DNA of 64,000 bases. Source: Microbacterium sp. RU1D. GTDB taxonomy: Bacteria > Actinomycetota > Actinomycetes > Actinomycetales > Microbacteriaceae. The notes beneath the pieces were generated by a model, which saw only the letters and a list, made by a program, of their open reading frames with translations, was not told where the DNA came from and did no database searches. Below, piece by piece: positions 41,709-51,314 of this stretch; the stretch's first letter is position 1; every line of letters starts with the position of its first letter. The stretch covers positions 1,116,001 through 1,180,000 of the forward strand of contig NZ_FTPQ01000001.1 in the NCBI RefSeq assembly GCF_900156435.1. The letters run 5' to 3'. The position numbers were made by a program, and so were the translations under genes.

Positions 41709-43559
41709 ATGTGCGGAATCATCGGTTACGTGGGTCCTCGGCAGAGCCAGGACATCCTTCTGGCGGGTCTGGCGCGTCTGGAATACCGGGGATACGACTC
41801 CGCCGGCATCGCCGTGATCGACGGCGACGGAGCGCTCGGGATGCGCAAGCGCGCCGGCAAGCTCGCCGTGCTGCGCGACGACCTCGAGTCCTCGCCGATG
41901 CCCAACGGCACGACGGGCATCGGGCACACGCGCTGGGCCACGCACGGCGGCCCCACCGACGCCAACGCGCACCCGCACCTGGCCGACGACGACAAGCTCG
42001 CCGTCATCCACAACGGCATCATCGAGAACTTCGCCGAGCTCAAGAGCGAGCTCGTCGGCGAGGGCTTCGCCTTCCGCAGCGAGACCGACACCGAGGTCGC
42101 CGCGATCATGATCGGTCGCGAGTACGCGCGGTCGAACGACCTCGTCGCCGCCTTCCGCGCCGTCGTGTCGCGCCTGGAGGGCGCCTACACCCTCCTCGCG
42201 ATGCACGAGGACCACCCCGGGCTCGTCGTCGGCGCCCGCCGCAATTCGCCGCTGGTGATCGGCCTGGGCGAGGGCGAGAACTTCCTCGGCTCGGACGTCG
42301 CCGCCTTCGTCGAGCACACCCGCAACGCCCTCGCCATCGGCCAGGACGAGATCGTGGCGATCACGCCCGAGGGCGTCGAGGTCACCGACTTCTCCGGCGC
42401 CCCGGTCGAGGTCGAGGCGTTCGAGGTCACGTGGGACGCATCGGCGGCCGAGAAGGGCGGCTGGTCGTCGTTCATGGCCAAGGAGGTCTCGGAGGAGCCT
42501 GAGGCCGTCGCCAACACGCTGCGCGGTCGCATCCACGAGGGTCGGGTCGAGATCCCCGAGCTCGACGGGATGGACGACTTCCTCGCCGACATCGACCGCA
42601 TCCTCGTGATCGCGTGCGGCACCGCCGCCTACGCCGGGATGGTCGGCAAATACGCCCTCGAGACCTGGACGCGCGTGCCCGTCGACGTCGAGCTCGCGCA
42701 CGAGTTCCGCTACCGCGATCCGGTGCTCTCGCCTCGCACGCTCGTCGTGTCGATCAGCCAGTCGGGCGAGACCATGGACACCCTGATGGCCGTGAAGTAC
42801 GCCCGCGCACGCGGCGCGAAGACGCTGTCGATCTGCAACACGCAGGGCGCCACCATCCCCCGCGAGTCGGATGCCATCGTCTACACGCACGCCGGACCCG
42901 AGGTCGCCGTGGCCTCGACGAAGGCGTTCGTCGCGCAGATCACCGCGCTGTACCTCCTCGCCCTGCACGTGGGCCGCGTGCGCGGCGCCATCGACCCCGT
43001 CGCCGCCGTCGAGGCCGTGACCGAGCTCGAGGCGGTGCCCGGAAAGATCGCGCGCGTGCTGGAGTCCGAGCAGGCGCGCATCGGACAGCTGGCGCACTGG
43101 ATGGCCGACACCCGCTCGGTGCTGTTCCTCGGCCGCAACGTGGGGTACCCGATCGCGCTCGAGGGGGCGCTCAAGCTCAAGGAGCTGGCGTACATCCACG
43201 CCGAGGGCTTCGCGGCCGGCGAGCTCAAGCACGGCCCGATCGCCCTGATCGAGCCCGGGCAGCCCGTGTTCGTGGTCGTGCCCAGCCCCCGCGGCTCGGG
43301 TGAGATGCACAAGAAGGTCGTCTCGAACATCGAGGAGATCCGCGCCCGCGGCGCCCGCGTCATCGCGATCGCCGAGGAGGGAGACGTGGCCGTGCTCCCC
43401 GCTGCCGACGAGGTGCTGCGCATCCCGCTGGCGGCGCCCCTGTTCGAGCCGCTGCTCGCCGTCGTGCCGCTGCACATCTTCGCGATGGGACTGGCCGAGG
43501 CCAAGGGGCTCGACGTCGACCAGCCGCGCAACCTGGCGAAGTCCGTCACGGTGGAATAA
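41709..43559 (+). CDS. glmS: glutamine-fructose-6-phosphate aminotransferase (isomerizing)
   Basis: A 616-residue enzyme making glucosamine-6-phosphate from fructose-6-phosphate and glutamine. The N-terminal glutaminase begins MCGIIGYVG, with catalytic Cys at residue 2 of the precursor, and has GHTRWATHGGPTDANAHPH. Two SIS domains follow (about 290-430 and 460-600), with ACGTAAYAGMVGKY, SQSGETMDT and the C-terminal NLAKSVTVE that ends all GlmS. It supplies GlmM at 38062. There is no glmS ribozyme upstream. Confidence 0.98.
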   Translation: MCGIIGYVGPRQSQDILLAGLARLEYRGYDSAGIAVIDGDGALGMRKRAGKLAVLRDDLESSPMPNGTTGIGHTRWATHGGPTDANAHPHLADDDKLAVIHNGIIENFAELKSELVGEGFAFRSETDTEVAAIMIGREYARSNDLVAAFRAVVSRLEGAYTLLAMHEDHPGLVVGARRNSPLVIGLGEGENFLGSDVAAFVEHTRNALAIGQDEIVAITPEGVEVTDFSGAPVEVEAFEVTWDASAAEKGGWSSFMAKEVSEEPEAVANTLRGRIHEGRVEIPELDGMDDFLADIDRILVIACGTAAYAGMVGKYALETWTRVPVDVELAHEFRYRDPVLSPRTLVVSISQSGETMDTLMAVKYARARGAKTLSICNTQGATIPRESDAIVYTHAGPEVAVASTKAFVAQITALYLLALHVGRVRGAIDPVAAVEAVTELEAVPGKIARVLESEQARIGQLAHWMADTRSVLFLGRNVGYPIALEGALKLKELAYIHAEGFAAGELKHGPIALIEPGQPVFVVVPSPRGSGEMHKKVVSNIEEIRARGARVIAIAEEGDVAVLPAADEVLRIPLAAPLFEPLLAVVPLHIFAMGLAEAKGLDVDQPRNLAKSVTVE

Positions 43560-43574
43560 GCCCGATGATCGCGC

Positions 43575-43602
43575 GGGGCCGGATGCCGTGGCATCCGGCC
43601 CC
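43575..43602 (+). terminator. hairpin terminator after glmS
   Basis: Perfect 13-bp arms GGGGCCGGATGCC and GGCATCCGGCCCC separated by only GT, followed by TTCGG, 15 nt past the glmS stop. Confidence 0.65.
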
Positions 43603-43692
43603 TTCGGTTTCGGGCGCGCGCACCGGCGACCCGGCGGCGACCATCGTCGGCGGACACCGGCAGAATGGACACCGATGCCGGGAGGAGGCCGC

Positions 43693-44139
43693 ATGATCGT
43701 CGGAATCGGCGTCGACCTGGTCGACGTGCCGCGGTTCGAACAGCACCTCGCGCGGACGCCGCGGCTTCTCGCGCGCCTGTTCGCCCCCGCGGAGCGCGTG
43801 CTGAAGCCACGATCGCTCGCCGCGCGGTACGCGGCGAAGGAGGCGCTCATCAAAGCCCTGGGCGGGTCGGACGGCGTGCACTGGACCGACATCGAGATCG
43901 CCTCGGAGCCTTCCGGGCGCCCCGTCTTCGCGCTACGGGGCGAGACCGGGGCGACCGTCGCCGCTCGAGGGATCACCGCGCTGCACCTGTCGATGTCGCA
44001 CGATGCGGGGCTCGCGACGGCCTACGTGATCGCCGAAGCGGTGCCGTCCTCGACGCCAGCGCCCGCGGCACCCGCCATCGCCGCGGAGCGGAGCGACCCG
44101 GAATCCGTTCCCCTTCCGACCCGAGAGGACACCGCATGA
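43693..44139 (+). CDS. acpS: holo-[acyl-carrier-protein] synthase
   Basis: A 148-residue phosphopantetheinyl transferase activating acyl carrier protein with CoA. Family motifs are IVGIGVDLVDVPRFEQ (magnesium-binding Asp in the GVDLVD segment), RYAAKEALIKALG and HLSMSHDAGLATAYVIAE. The last 30 residues are a Pro/Ala-rich tail not needed for the fold. GGAGGAGG precedes ATG 43693. Its stop overlaps the alr start. Confidence 0.95.
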   Translation: MIVGIGVDLVDVPRFEQHLARTPRLLARLFAPAERVLKPRSLAARYAAKEALIKALGGSDGVHWTDIEIASEPSGRPVFALRGETGATVAARGITALHLSMSHDAGLATAYVIAEAVPSSTPAPAAPAIAAERSDPESVPLPTREDTA

Positions 44140-45257
44140 CGATGGCACCGGGCGTCCTGCGCGAAGCGCTGATCGACGTCGACGCGATCACCGAGAACGT
44201 GCGGCACCTGCGCGCGCTCACTCGCGCCGAGGTGATCGCGGTGGTCAAGGCGGAGGGCTACGGACACGGGGCCCACCGCGCCGCGCTCGCCGCGCTGCGC
44301 GGCGGGGCCGCGCGCATCGGCGTCTCGGACATGTCGGAGGCGCTCGCGCTGCGGCGCGCCGGCATCCGGGCTCCGCTGTTCGCCTGGCTGCATGCGCCGG
44401 GCGCGTCGTTCGCGGAGGCCGTGCGCGAGGAGGTCGAACTGGGCATCTCCGACCTCGACCAGCTGCTGCGCGCCGGTCGCGCGGCGACGGAGGACCGTCC
44501 CGCGGCGGTGCACCTGAAGATCGAGACGGGCCTCTCGCGCAACGGAATCCCCCCGGCGGACTGGCGCGTGGTGTTCTCGGAGGCGGCGCGCCTCGAGCGC
44601 ATCGGACGACTGCGGGTGGTCGGGCTGTTCTCGCACCTGTCGAACACCAGCCTCGCCGACGACCGTGCGGCGCTCGCCCGGTTCGAGGAGGGCGTCGTGC
44701 TGGCGGCGTCGATGGGACTGCGGCCGCCGCTGCGGCACATCGCCGCGACCAACGCCGCGATCGCCCTGCCCGAAGCACGTCTCGGCTGCGTGCGCATCGG
44801 CATCGGCATCTACGGCGTTTCGCCCTTCGACGACCGCACGCCCGCCGACCTCGGGCTGCGGCCCGCGATGACGTTGCGCGGCGCCGTGGCGGCCGTACGG
44901 CGCGTGCCCGCGGGAACCGGCGTCTCGTACGGCTACGACTACCGCACGCCGGCCGACACGACGCTGGCCCTCGTGCCGCTCGGCTACGCCGACGGCGTCC
45001 CGCGCCAGGCTTCCGGCCGCGGGCCCGTGTCGATCAACGGGCGTCGGTTCACGGTCGCCGGGCGCATCGCGATGGACCAGTTCGTCGTCGACGTCGGCGA
45101 TCACCCCGTGGCCGTCGGCGACGAGGTCGTGCTGTTCGGCGACCCGACGCTGGGCGTGCCGTCGGCCCGCGACTGGGCGGATGCCGCCGACACCATCGAC
45201 TATGAGATCGTCACGCGCGTCGGGGCGCGCGTCCCCCGACGGGAGGTGCACGCGTGA
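44136..45257 (+). CDS. alr: alanine racemase
   Basis: A 373-residue PLP enzyme interconverting L- and D-alanine for peptidoglycan. The PLP lysine is Lys38 in VVKAEGYGHG, where the usual ADAYGHG reads AEGYGHG. Other landmarks are HLKIETGLSRNG, RIGIGIYGVSP, the catalytic Tyr in GVSYGYDYRT, and RIAMDQFVVDVG. ATG 44136 overlaps the acpS stop and the gene's stop overlaps the tsaE start, so acpS-alr-tsaE are tightly coupled. Confidence 0.96.
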   Translation: MTMAPGVLREALIDVDAITENVRHLRALTRAEVIAVVKAEGYGHGAHRAALAALRGGAARIGVSDMSEALALRRAGIRAPLFAWLHAPGASFAEAVREEVELGISDLDQLLRAGRAATEDRPAAVHLKIETGLSRNGIPPADWRVVFSEAARLERIGRLRVVGLFSHLSNTSLADDRAALARFEEGVVLAASMGLRPPLRHIAATNAAIALPEARLGCVRIGIGIYGVSPFDDRTPADLGLRPAMTLRGAVAAVRRVPAGTGVSYGYDYRTPADTTLALVPLGYADGVPRQASGRGPVSINGRRFTVAGRIAMDQFVVDVGDHPVAVGDEVVLFGDPTLGVPSARDWADAADTIDYEIVTRVGARVPRREVHA

Positions 45258-45757
45258 GCGTTCCGGAGGCGCTGCTGGGCGAACGGGTCATCGAGGCCCC
45301 CGCCGACATGAAGGAGTTGGGCCGGCGGATCGGTCGCGCGCTCGAGCCGGGCGACGTCGTGGTGCTCACGGGTCCGCTTGGTGCGGGCAAGACGACGCTG
45401 ACGCGCGGCATCGGAGAGGGACTCGGCATCCGGGGGCCCGTGCAGAGCCCCACGTTCGTGATCGCGCGCACGCACCCCTCGCTCATCGGGGGGACGCCGC
45501 TGGTGCACGTGGATGCCTACCGGCTCGGCGCCGCGGTGGAGCTCGACGACCTCGACATCGACGTGGCCCACAGCGCGGTGATTGTGGAGTGGGGGCGCGG
45601 CGTCGCCGAGTACCTTGCCGACGCCTGGTGGGAGATCGAGATCTCGCGGCAGACCGGCGGCCGCGGCGTCGACAACGCCTGCGGCGAGATCGCCGTGCAC
45701 ACCGTCGAGCTCGACGCCGACGCCCCGCGCACCGTCACGATCACGCGCCGACCCTGA
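45254..45757 (+). CDS. tsaE: tRNA (adenosine(37)-N6)-threonylcarbamoyltransferase complex ATPase TsaE
   Basis: A 167-residue P-loop ATPase of the t6A tRNA modification complex. Walker A is GPLGAGKTTLTRGI (about 41-54). The QSPTFVIARTHPS switch-like segment and HVDAYRLG with IVEWGRGVAEYL are family hallmarks. It starts with GTG inside the alr stop (GTGA). Its partners TsaB and TsaD are encoded at 46804 and 47993, beyond an oppositely oriented hydrolase gene. Confidence 0.95.
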   Translation: MSVPEALLGERVIEAPADMKELGRRIGRALEPGDVVVLTGPLGAGKTTLTRGIGEGLGIRGPVQSPTFVIARTHPSLIGGTPLVHVDAYRLGAAVELDDLDIDVAHSAVIVEWGRGVAEYLADAWWEIEISRQTGGRGVDNACGEIAVHTVELDADAPRTVTITRRP

Positions 45758-45775
45758 CGTCGGGCGCGCCGCGCG

Positions 45776-46729
45776 TCACGCCGTCGGCGTCGCGGGTCCC
45801 GGCATCGGCCTCTTCCCCCGGCGCGCTCGCTCCCCCTGCGGCGTCCGCGCGGCCGCCCACACCTCGCGGAGCGCCCGCAGGGTCTCCACGGGCTGCTCGA
45901 CGTGGGCGAAGTGCCCGCTGTCTTCCAGTACACGGTCGTCGAAGTCGCGCATGAGGCGGCCCCACGCGCGGGCGTCGGCCGCCGCGACGAAGACGTCGTG
46001 CTCTCCGCGCACCGATCGCACCGGGCAGGCGATGCGCCGCCACACGCCGTCGTCGTGCGTGCGCGACAGGCGCGCTGCGGACAGGAAGGCCGAAGGGCGG
46101 ATCTCGTCGGCGAGCGCCGCGCTCACGGCCGGGTCGACCCGCTCCGGATGCCGGAACAGCGGCCGGGCGAGGGTGCGCAGCGCCCCCGTGCGCCGGAGCA
46201 GGCGCAGCAGCGGCCGCGCGAGGGGGCCGAGCGCCCGCAGCACTCGCATGGCCACGACCATCCCGGCGAGCCAGGGGAGGCGAACCCCTCCGACGAGGGG
46301 ACGCCGCACCACCGCGCGGGCACCGGCGCCGCTCGGCGAGACGACGCCCACGGCGACGGTCTCGGCGGGGAAGCGGGCCGCGACGTCGAGCGCGATCACC
46401 CCTCCCAGCGAGTGTCCCGCCACGCGCCAGCGGGGATAGCCCATCGCCCGCGCGACCGCCGCGACGGCCACGGCCAGATCGGCCGGGTCGGGCACGGGGC
46501 CCGGCGACTCGCCCCATCCGGGCAGGTCGATCGCGACGATGTCCGACAGGGGCAGCCCGATGCCGTCGGACGCGGCGATCATGGGCGCCCACGTGGCCCA
46601 CGATCCCGCGGCCCCGTGCAGCAGCACGGTGGCGACGGGGCTCCCTGACGCCCGCCCGGCGCGCACCGAGAGAGGGCCGACCCCGGTGGGGACGACCATC
46701 CGGCGAAGCCCCAGGTCCGCGGCATCCAT
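45776..46729 (-). CDS. alpha/beta hydrolase inside the t6A gene cluster
   Basis: A 317-residue alpha/beta-hydrolase-fold protein. It has the oxyanion motif LLHGAAGSWATW (about 37-48), nucleophile elbow VAGHSLGGVIAL, acid region VRSVRGEHDVFV and final His in LEDSGHFAHVEQPVETL. A helical cap with many Arg/Leu (RVLRALGPLARPLLRLLRR) lies between. No signal peptide. It runs against the surrounding tsaE and tsaB genes; its start is close to the tsaB promoter. Substrate unknown. Confidence 0.88.
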   Translation of the reverse strand: MDAADLGLRRMVVPTGVGPLSVRAGRASGSPVATVLLHGAAGSWATWAPMIAASDGIGLPLSDIVAIDLPGWGESPGPVPDPADLAVAVAAVARAMGYPRWRVAGHSLGGVIALDVAARFPAETVAVGVVSPSGAGARAVVRRPLVGGVRLPWLAGMVVAMRVLRALGPLARPLLRLLRRTGALRTLARPLFRHPERVDPAVSAALADEIRPSAFLSAARLSRTHDDGVWRRIACPVRSVRGEHDVFVAAADARAWGRLMRDFDDRVLEDSGHFAHVEQPVETLRALREVWAAARTPQGERARRGKRPMPGPATPTA

Positions 46730-46791
46730 GTCCTCTGTTCGGAGCGGACGGGCCGGCGGATGCCGTGGGCGCGGGCGTCGGAGGCGCCGGA

Positions 46792-46797
46792 TACCCT
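46792..46797 (+). promoter_or_regulatory. -10 element (TACCCT), leaderless start of tsaB
   Basis: TACCCT is 6 nt before GTG 46804, giving tsaB-rimI-tsaD their own promoter after the inserted hydrolase gene. Confidence 0.45.
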
Positions 46798-46803
46798 GGA
46801 ACG

Positions 46804-47436
46804 GTGATCTTGGGCATCGACACCTCGCTCGGCACCGCCGTCGCGGCGATCGCGCGTGACGGCGAGGTGCTCGCCGACGAGCAGAGCGCCAACCCGCTCG
46901 GGCACGCCGAGGTCATCGGGGATCTGCTGCGCCGCGTCGCCGTCGCCGCTCCCGCCCCCACCCACGTCGCGGTCGGTATGGGCCCGGGACCCTTCACGGG
47001 GCTGCGCGTGGGCATCGCCACGGCCCGCGTGTACGCGCTGGGGCGCGGCGTCCCGACGGTGCCCGTCCCGAGTCACGACGGCATCGCCCTCGGCGTCCTG
47101 CTCGCCGACGCCCTCACGGGAACCGAGACGGGGCGTTTCGCCGTGGTCACCGACGCGCGACGGCGCGAGTTCGCCTTCAGCGTCTACGACGGACTCGACG
47201 ACGACGGGCTGCCCGTGCGCCTCTCCGACGCCGCGCTCAGCCCCCGTGACGGCCTCGACGCCCGTCTCGACGAGGCCGGCGCGCGGCGGTACGACGCCTC
47301 GAGCGTCTCCGCCGCGATGATCGCGCTCGTCGCCGCGCGCGCGCTGGATGCCGGCCGCACGCTCGCCGGGGCGGAACCGCTCTACCTGCGCAGCCCCGAC
47401 GTGGTCGCCGCCCACGCCCCGAAGCGGGTCAGCTGA
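46804..47436 (+). CDS. tsaB: tRNA threonylcarbamoyladenosine biosynthesis protein TsaB
   Basis: A 210-residue ASKHA-fold partner that binds TsaD in t6A37 synthesis. It begins [16 protein letters not shown] and has the [22 protein letters not shown] loop and [15 protein letters not shown]. The adjacent rimI gene starts at the last base of its stop codon (TGATG). Confidence 0.95.
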   Translation: MILGIDTSLGTAVAAIARDGEVLADEQSANPLGHAEVIGDLLRRVAVAAPAPTHVAVGMGPGPFTGLRVGIATARVYALGRGVPTVPVPSHDGIALGVLLADALTGTETGRFAVVTDARRREFAFSVYDGLDDDGLPVRLSDAALSPRDGLDARLDEAGARRYDASSVSAAMIALVAARALDAGRTLAGAEPLYLRSPDVVAAHAPKRVS

Positions 47437-47992
47437 TGTCGACGCGCGCCGCCACGGGCGCCGACCTCGACGCGATCATGGACCTGGAGCGCACGTCGTT
47501 CCCCACGGATGCCTGGAGCGCCGCCATGATGCGCGAGGAGCTCGCGTCACCGCACGGCTTCTACGTCGTCGTCGAGGAGGCCGGGCGGCTCGTGGGCTAC
47601 GCGGGTCTGCGCGCGGTGCGCGGGGCGCGGGATGCCGACATCCAGACCATCACGATCGGAGCGGCCGCGCGCGGCGGCGGCCGCGGGCGGGCCCTGCTGC
47701 GCACCCTGCTGGAGGAGGCCGTCCGGCGCGGCGTGCACGACGTCTTCCTCGAGGTGCGCGCCGACAACCCGGTGGCGCAGGCGCTGTACCTGTCCGAGGG
47801 GTTCGCCGAGGTCGGACGCCGGCCGCGGTACTACCAGCCCGACGACGTCGACGCGATTGTGATGCAGCTCGACCTGCGGGGGTGGGCCGCACGGCGCGCC
47901 GAGACCACCGGCATCGCGGCATCCGGTGCCGCGGCGTCGGACGCGTCAGCCGACCCCGCGACCTCGTCGCCCACCGGAAAGGGATGGTGCTG

Positions 47993-47993
<1 letters not shown>
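47436..47993 (+). CDS. rimI: ribosomal protein S18-alanine N-acetyltransferase
   Basis: A 185-residue GNAT acetyltransferase. The core (about 1-148) has the acceptor-side segment [20 protein letters not shown], the acetyl-CoA P-loop following [19 protein letters not shown], and [18 protein letters not shown] with [17 protein letters not shown]. The last 35 residues are an Ala/Ser-rich tail. The gene lies between tsaB and tsaD with overlaps on both sides, the common arrangement. The S18 target is taken from the family. Confidence 0.93.
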
Positions 47994-49071
<1,078 letters not shown>

Positions 49072-49075
<4 letters not shown>

Positions 49076-49521
49076 CGGATCCGTCACCGCCCACGCGCAG
49101 GACGCGCCAGGAGGCACCCGAGCCCACCGCGGCGCCCGTCGACCCGCGTCGGCCGTGGATGGTGCCCGCGGGGGAGCGCCCCGAGGTCGCGGATGACGAC
49201 CCCGAACGCCTCCCGACCGCGCAGCTCGAGATGGCGGCCTTCGGCGATCACCTCATCCCGTACGTTCCGCCCGCGCCGAAGCCCCCGCCGTCGCTGGCGC
49301 CCTGGGCGCTCGCGGTGGCGATCCTCGCGCTTGCCGCGGCGCTCATCACGGGGTGGCTCCTGCCCCTCGGTGTGGCCGGGGCGATCCTCACCGCGATCTC
49401 GTTGCGGCGCGCGCACGACAGTCGGCGGGTGGCCGGCTGGGCGCTGTCCCTGTCGCTGCTGGCCGTGGCCTTCAGCGCCGGGTGGCTCGTCTGGGGCTTC
49501 TCGCAGCTCGCCGTCGGCTGA
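49072..49521 (+). CDS. DUF4190-type small membrane protein
   Basis: A 149-residue protein. A hydrophilic Pro-rich cytoplasmic N-terminus (about 1-75) is followed by three hydrophobic segments, [40 protein letters not shown] and [21 protein letters not shown], matching the DUF4190 pattern. The start overlaps the tsaD stop (ATGA). Function unknown. Confidence 0.75.
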
Positions 49522-49542
49522 CCGACGTCGGGGCCTCGGGGG

Positions 49543-50730
49543 TCAGACGCGGTCCGCCAGCAGCGCCAGACGGCGGGAGCCGACCCGGGTGAGCAGGAGC
49601 GTCGCGGCTTCCTCGCCGCGCAGGGACAGCTTCTTGCGCAGGACCGCGGGGTCGACGTCGACGCCGCGCTTCTTGATCTCGAGCGTTCCGATCCCCCGCG
49701 CCCGCAGCGCCTGGCCGAGCTTCTTGGGATCGGCGGGGAGTTCTTCCCTCACGCGGAACGACTGCACGAAGGGGCTCGTCAGCGCGGCATCCGAGGTGAG
49801 GTAGGCGATGCCGGGCGACAGCATCCCCGCCTCGAGCGCACGGGCGACCTCGCCGATCAGCCGCGCCCGGATGACAGCGCCGTCGGGCTCGTGCACGAAG
49901 GCGCCCAGCTCCCGCTGCTCGGCGTCGGGGCTGTCGGCCGGAGCCGTCAGCTCCCACGCGTCGCCGCCGCGCACGACGAGGGCCGCGCGTCGCACGCCGT
50001 CGCGGGCGAGCGCTCCCGCCCACAGCACCAGTTCGATCGTCGAACCGTCGGCGCTGATCCACTGCGCCTCCACGTCGTCGGGGATCAGCGCGCGGTCGAA
50101 TCCGGGCCCCAGCTTCACCCCGCCCGGCGTGCGCCGCAGCAGCTCGAACACCCACTCGAGCGAGGGTGACCACTCGCTGGATGCGACCTGGCGCGTCTCG
50201 GAGTGGCCCGCCGTGCGGCGCGCGGGATCGAGCCACACGGCATCCGTCCCCGTCAGGTCGACGTCTTCGGCGCGCGCGTGCGCGACCGTCGCGGTGTCGC
50301 CGAACGGCGCGAGGTTGTAGGCAGCAATGGCGGCGGTCACCTCGTCGGCGTCGACAGCGTGCACCCGGATGCCGAGCCCCGCCAGCCCGAGGGCGTCACC
50401 GCCGATGCCGCAGCCGAGGTCGGCCACGCTCGAGATGCCCGCCGCGCGGAAGCGTCCGGCGTGACGCGCGGCGATCGACAGGCGCGTGGCCTGCTCGAGC
50501 CCGGCGCGGGTGAAGAGCATGCGCTCGGCGAAGGCGCCGAACTTCGCAGTCGCGCGGACCCGGAGCCGGGCCTGGCCGACGACCGCCGACACGAGGTCGG
50601 GGGAGTGGCCCGCCGCCCGCAGCCGTGACACAGCGCGCGCGGCGTCGTCGGTGGATGCGATCGGGCCGACCTCGTCGAGCAGGCGCAGGCCGTCGGGCGT
50701 GAGCAGGGCGGTCAGCTCGGAGGTGTCCAC
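49543..50730 (-). CDS. SAM-dependent methyltransferase with THUMP-like C-terminal domain
   Basis: A 395-residue predicted class I methyltransferase. The cofactor motif VADLGCGIGGDALGLAGLG occurs near 115-133, acidic strand end VHAVDADEVT follows, and DAVWLDPARRT is the catalytic-loop position (DPAR in place of NPPY). The C-terminal 60 residues (VREELPADPKKLGQALRARGIGTLEIKKRG) match the THUMP-like domain found in actinobacterial homologues. An RNA substrate is likely but unproven. GTG 50730 has TAGGCT 7 nt upstream; the extension to 50775 runs into a CIRCE element. Confidence 0.85.
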   Translation of the reverse strand: MDTSELTALLTPDGLRLLDEVGPIASTDDAARAVSRLRAAGHSPDLVSAVVGQARLRVRATAKFGAFAERMLFTRAGLEQATRLSIAARHAGRFRAAGISSVADLGCGIGGDALGLAGLGIRVHAVDADEVTAAIAAYNLAPFGDTATVAHARAEDVDLTGTDAVWLDPARRTAGHSETRQVASSEWSPSLEWVFELLRRTPGGVKLGPGFDRALIPDDVEAQWISADGSTIELVLWAGALARDGVRRAALVVRGGDAWELTAPADSPDAEQRELGAFVHEPDGAVIRARLIGEVARALEAGMLSPGIAYLTSDAALTSPFVQSFRVREELPADPKKLGQALRARGIGTLEIKKRGVDVDPAVLRKKLSLRGEEAATLLLTRVGSRRLALLADRV

Positions 50731-50737
50731 CCGATCC

Positions 50738-50743
50738 AGCCTA
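50738..50743 (-). promoter_or_regulatory. -10 element (TAGGCT), leaderless start
   Basis: TAGGCT on the minus strand is 7 nt from the methyltransferase GTG. The upstream CIRCE copy at 50758-50784 covers the expected -35 position. Confidence 0.5.
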
Positions 50744-50757
50744 GGTGGGTGATTGTG

Positions 50758-50784
50758 CTGGCACTCGCGTTGCATGAGTGCCAG
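50758..50784. promoter_or_regulatory. CIRCE operator, upstream copy
   Basis: A perfect 9-bp inverted repeat CTGGCACTC-N9-GAGTGCCAG, the HrcA operator architecture. It covers the -35 of groES (TTGCAT, 50770-50775) and probably that of the divergent methyltransferase. Confidence 0.85.
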
Positions 50785-50798
50785 CGCTTCTCTACACT
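50770..50798 (+). promoter_or_regulatory. groES promoter
   Basis: TTGCAT (50770-50775) and TACACT (50793-50798) are separated by 17 bp. The promoter lies between and partly under two CIRCE operators. Confidence 0.7.
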
Positions 50799-50802
50799 CG
50801 AA

Positions 50803-50829
50803 TTAGCACTCTCCCCGCGTGAGTGCTGA
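50803..50829. promoter_or_regulatory. CIRCE operator, downstream copy
   Basis: TTAGCACTC-N9-GAGTGCTGA, matching the CIRCE consensus with one arm mismatch, just past the groES -10. HrcA bound here would block transcription start. Confidence 0.9.
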
Positions 50830-50863
50830 CAAGTCTTCTGTAACGAGAAAGAAGAGGTAGACC

Positions 50864-51160
50864 GTGTCGGTTTCCATCAAGCCGCTCGAGGACCGCATCG
50901 TCATCAAGCAGGTCGAGGCTGAGCAGACCACCGCGAGTGGTCTGGTCATCCCCGACACCGCCAAGGAGAAGCCGCAGGAGGGCGAAGTCGTCGCCGTCGG
51001 CCCCGGCCGCATCGACGACAACGGCAACCGTGTCCCCCTCGACGTCGCCGTCGGCGACCGCGTGCTCTACAGCAAGTACGGCGGCACCGAGGTCAAGTTC
51101 GGCGCCGAGGAGTACCTCGTGCTCTCGGCTCGCGACGTCCTGGCGGTCGTCGTCCGCTGA
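50864..51160 (+). CDS. groES: co-chaperonin GroES
   Basis: A 98-residue Cpn10 subunit that caps the GroEL folding chamber. [18 protein letters not shown] at the N-terminus, the mobile-loop region [18 protein letters not shown], and [17 protein letters not shown] are all typical. AAAGAAGAGG precedes GTG 50864. Two CIRCE operators indicate HrcA heat-shock control. No groEL follows; a terminator and rarD come next, so the chaperonin partner must be elsewhere. Confidence 0.98.
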   Translation: MSVSIKPLEDRIVIKQVEAEQTTASGLVIPDTAKEKPQEGEVVAVGPGRIDDNGNRVPLDVAVGDRVLYSKYGGTEVKFGAEEYLVLSARDVLAVVVR

Positions 51161-51175
51161 TCGCGTGACTCGATC

Positions 51176-51208
51176 GAAGGCCCCGGGTGCTCGGCATCCG
51201 GGGCCTTC
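51176..51208 (+). terminator. hairpin terminator after groES
   Basis: 15-bp arms GAAGGCCCCGGGTGC and GCATCCGGGGCCTTC, one G-U type mismatch, loop TCG, 15 nt past the groES stop. Confidence 0.75.
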
Positions 51209-51302
51209 GTCGTTCCCGCGAGGGTGAGAACGCGCACCGGTGCTCCTCGCTCGATGGCAGGAATGCGCGGACGGGCGACCGTCCGAGCGCCCGCGCCGCG
51301 CG

Positions 51303-51308
51303 TAGGCT
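51303..51308 (+). promoter_or_regulatory. -10 element (TAGGCT), leaderless start of rarD
   Basis: TAGGCT is 6 nt before GTG 51315. Confidence 0.5.
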
Positions 51309-51314
51309 GAGCCG

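Noticed and set aside
41472..43976. 834-codon open frame on the minus strand
   Set aside because: It is opposite glmS, which is unmistakable. Its protein is rich in His, Arg, Gly and Val with no domain, a mirror of GC-rich codon third positions.
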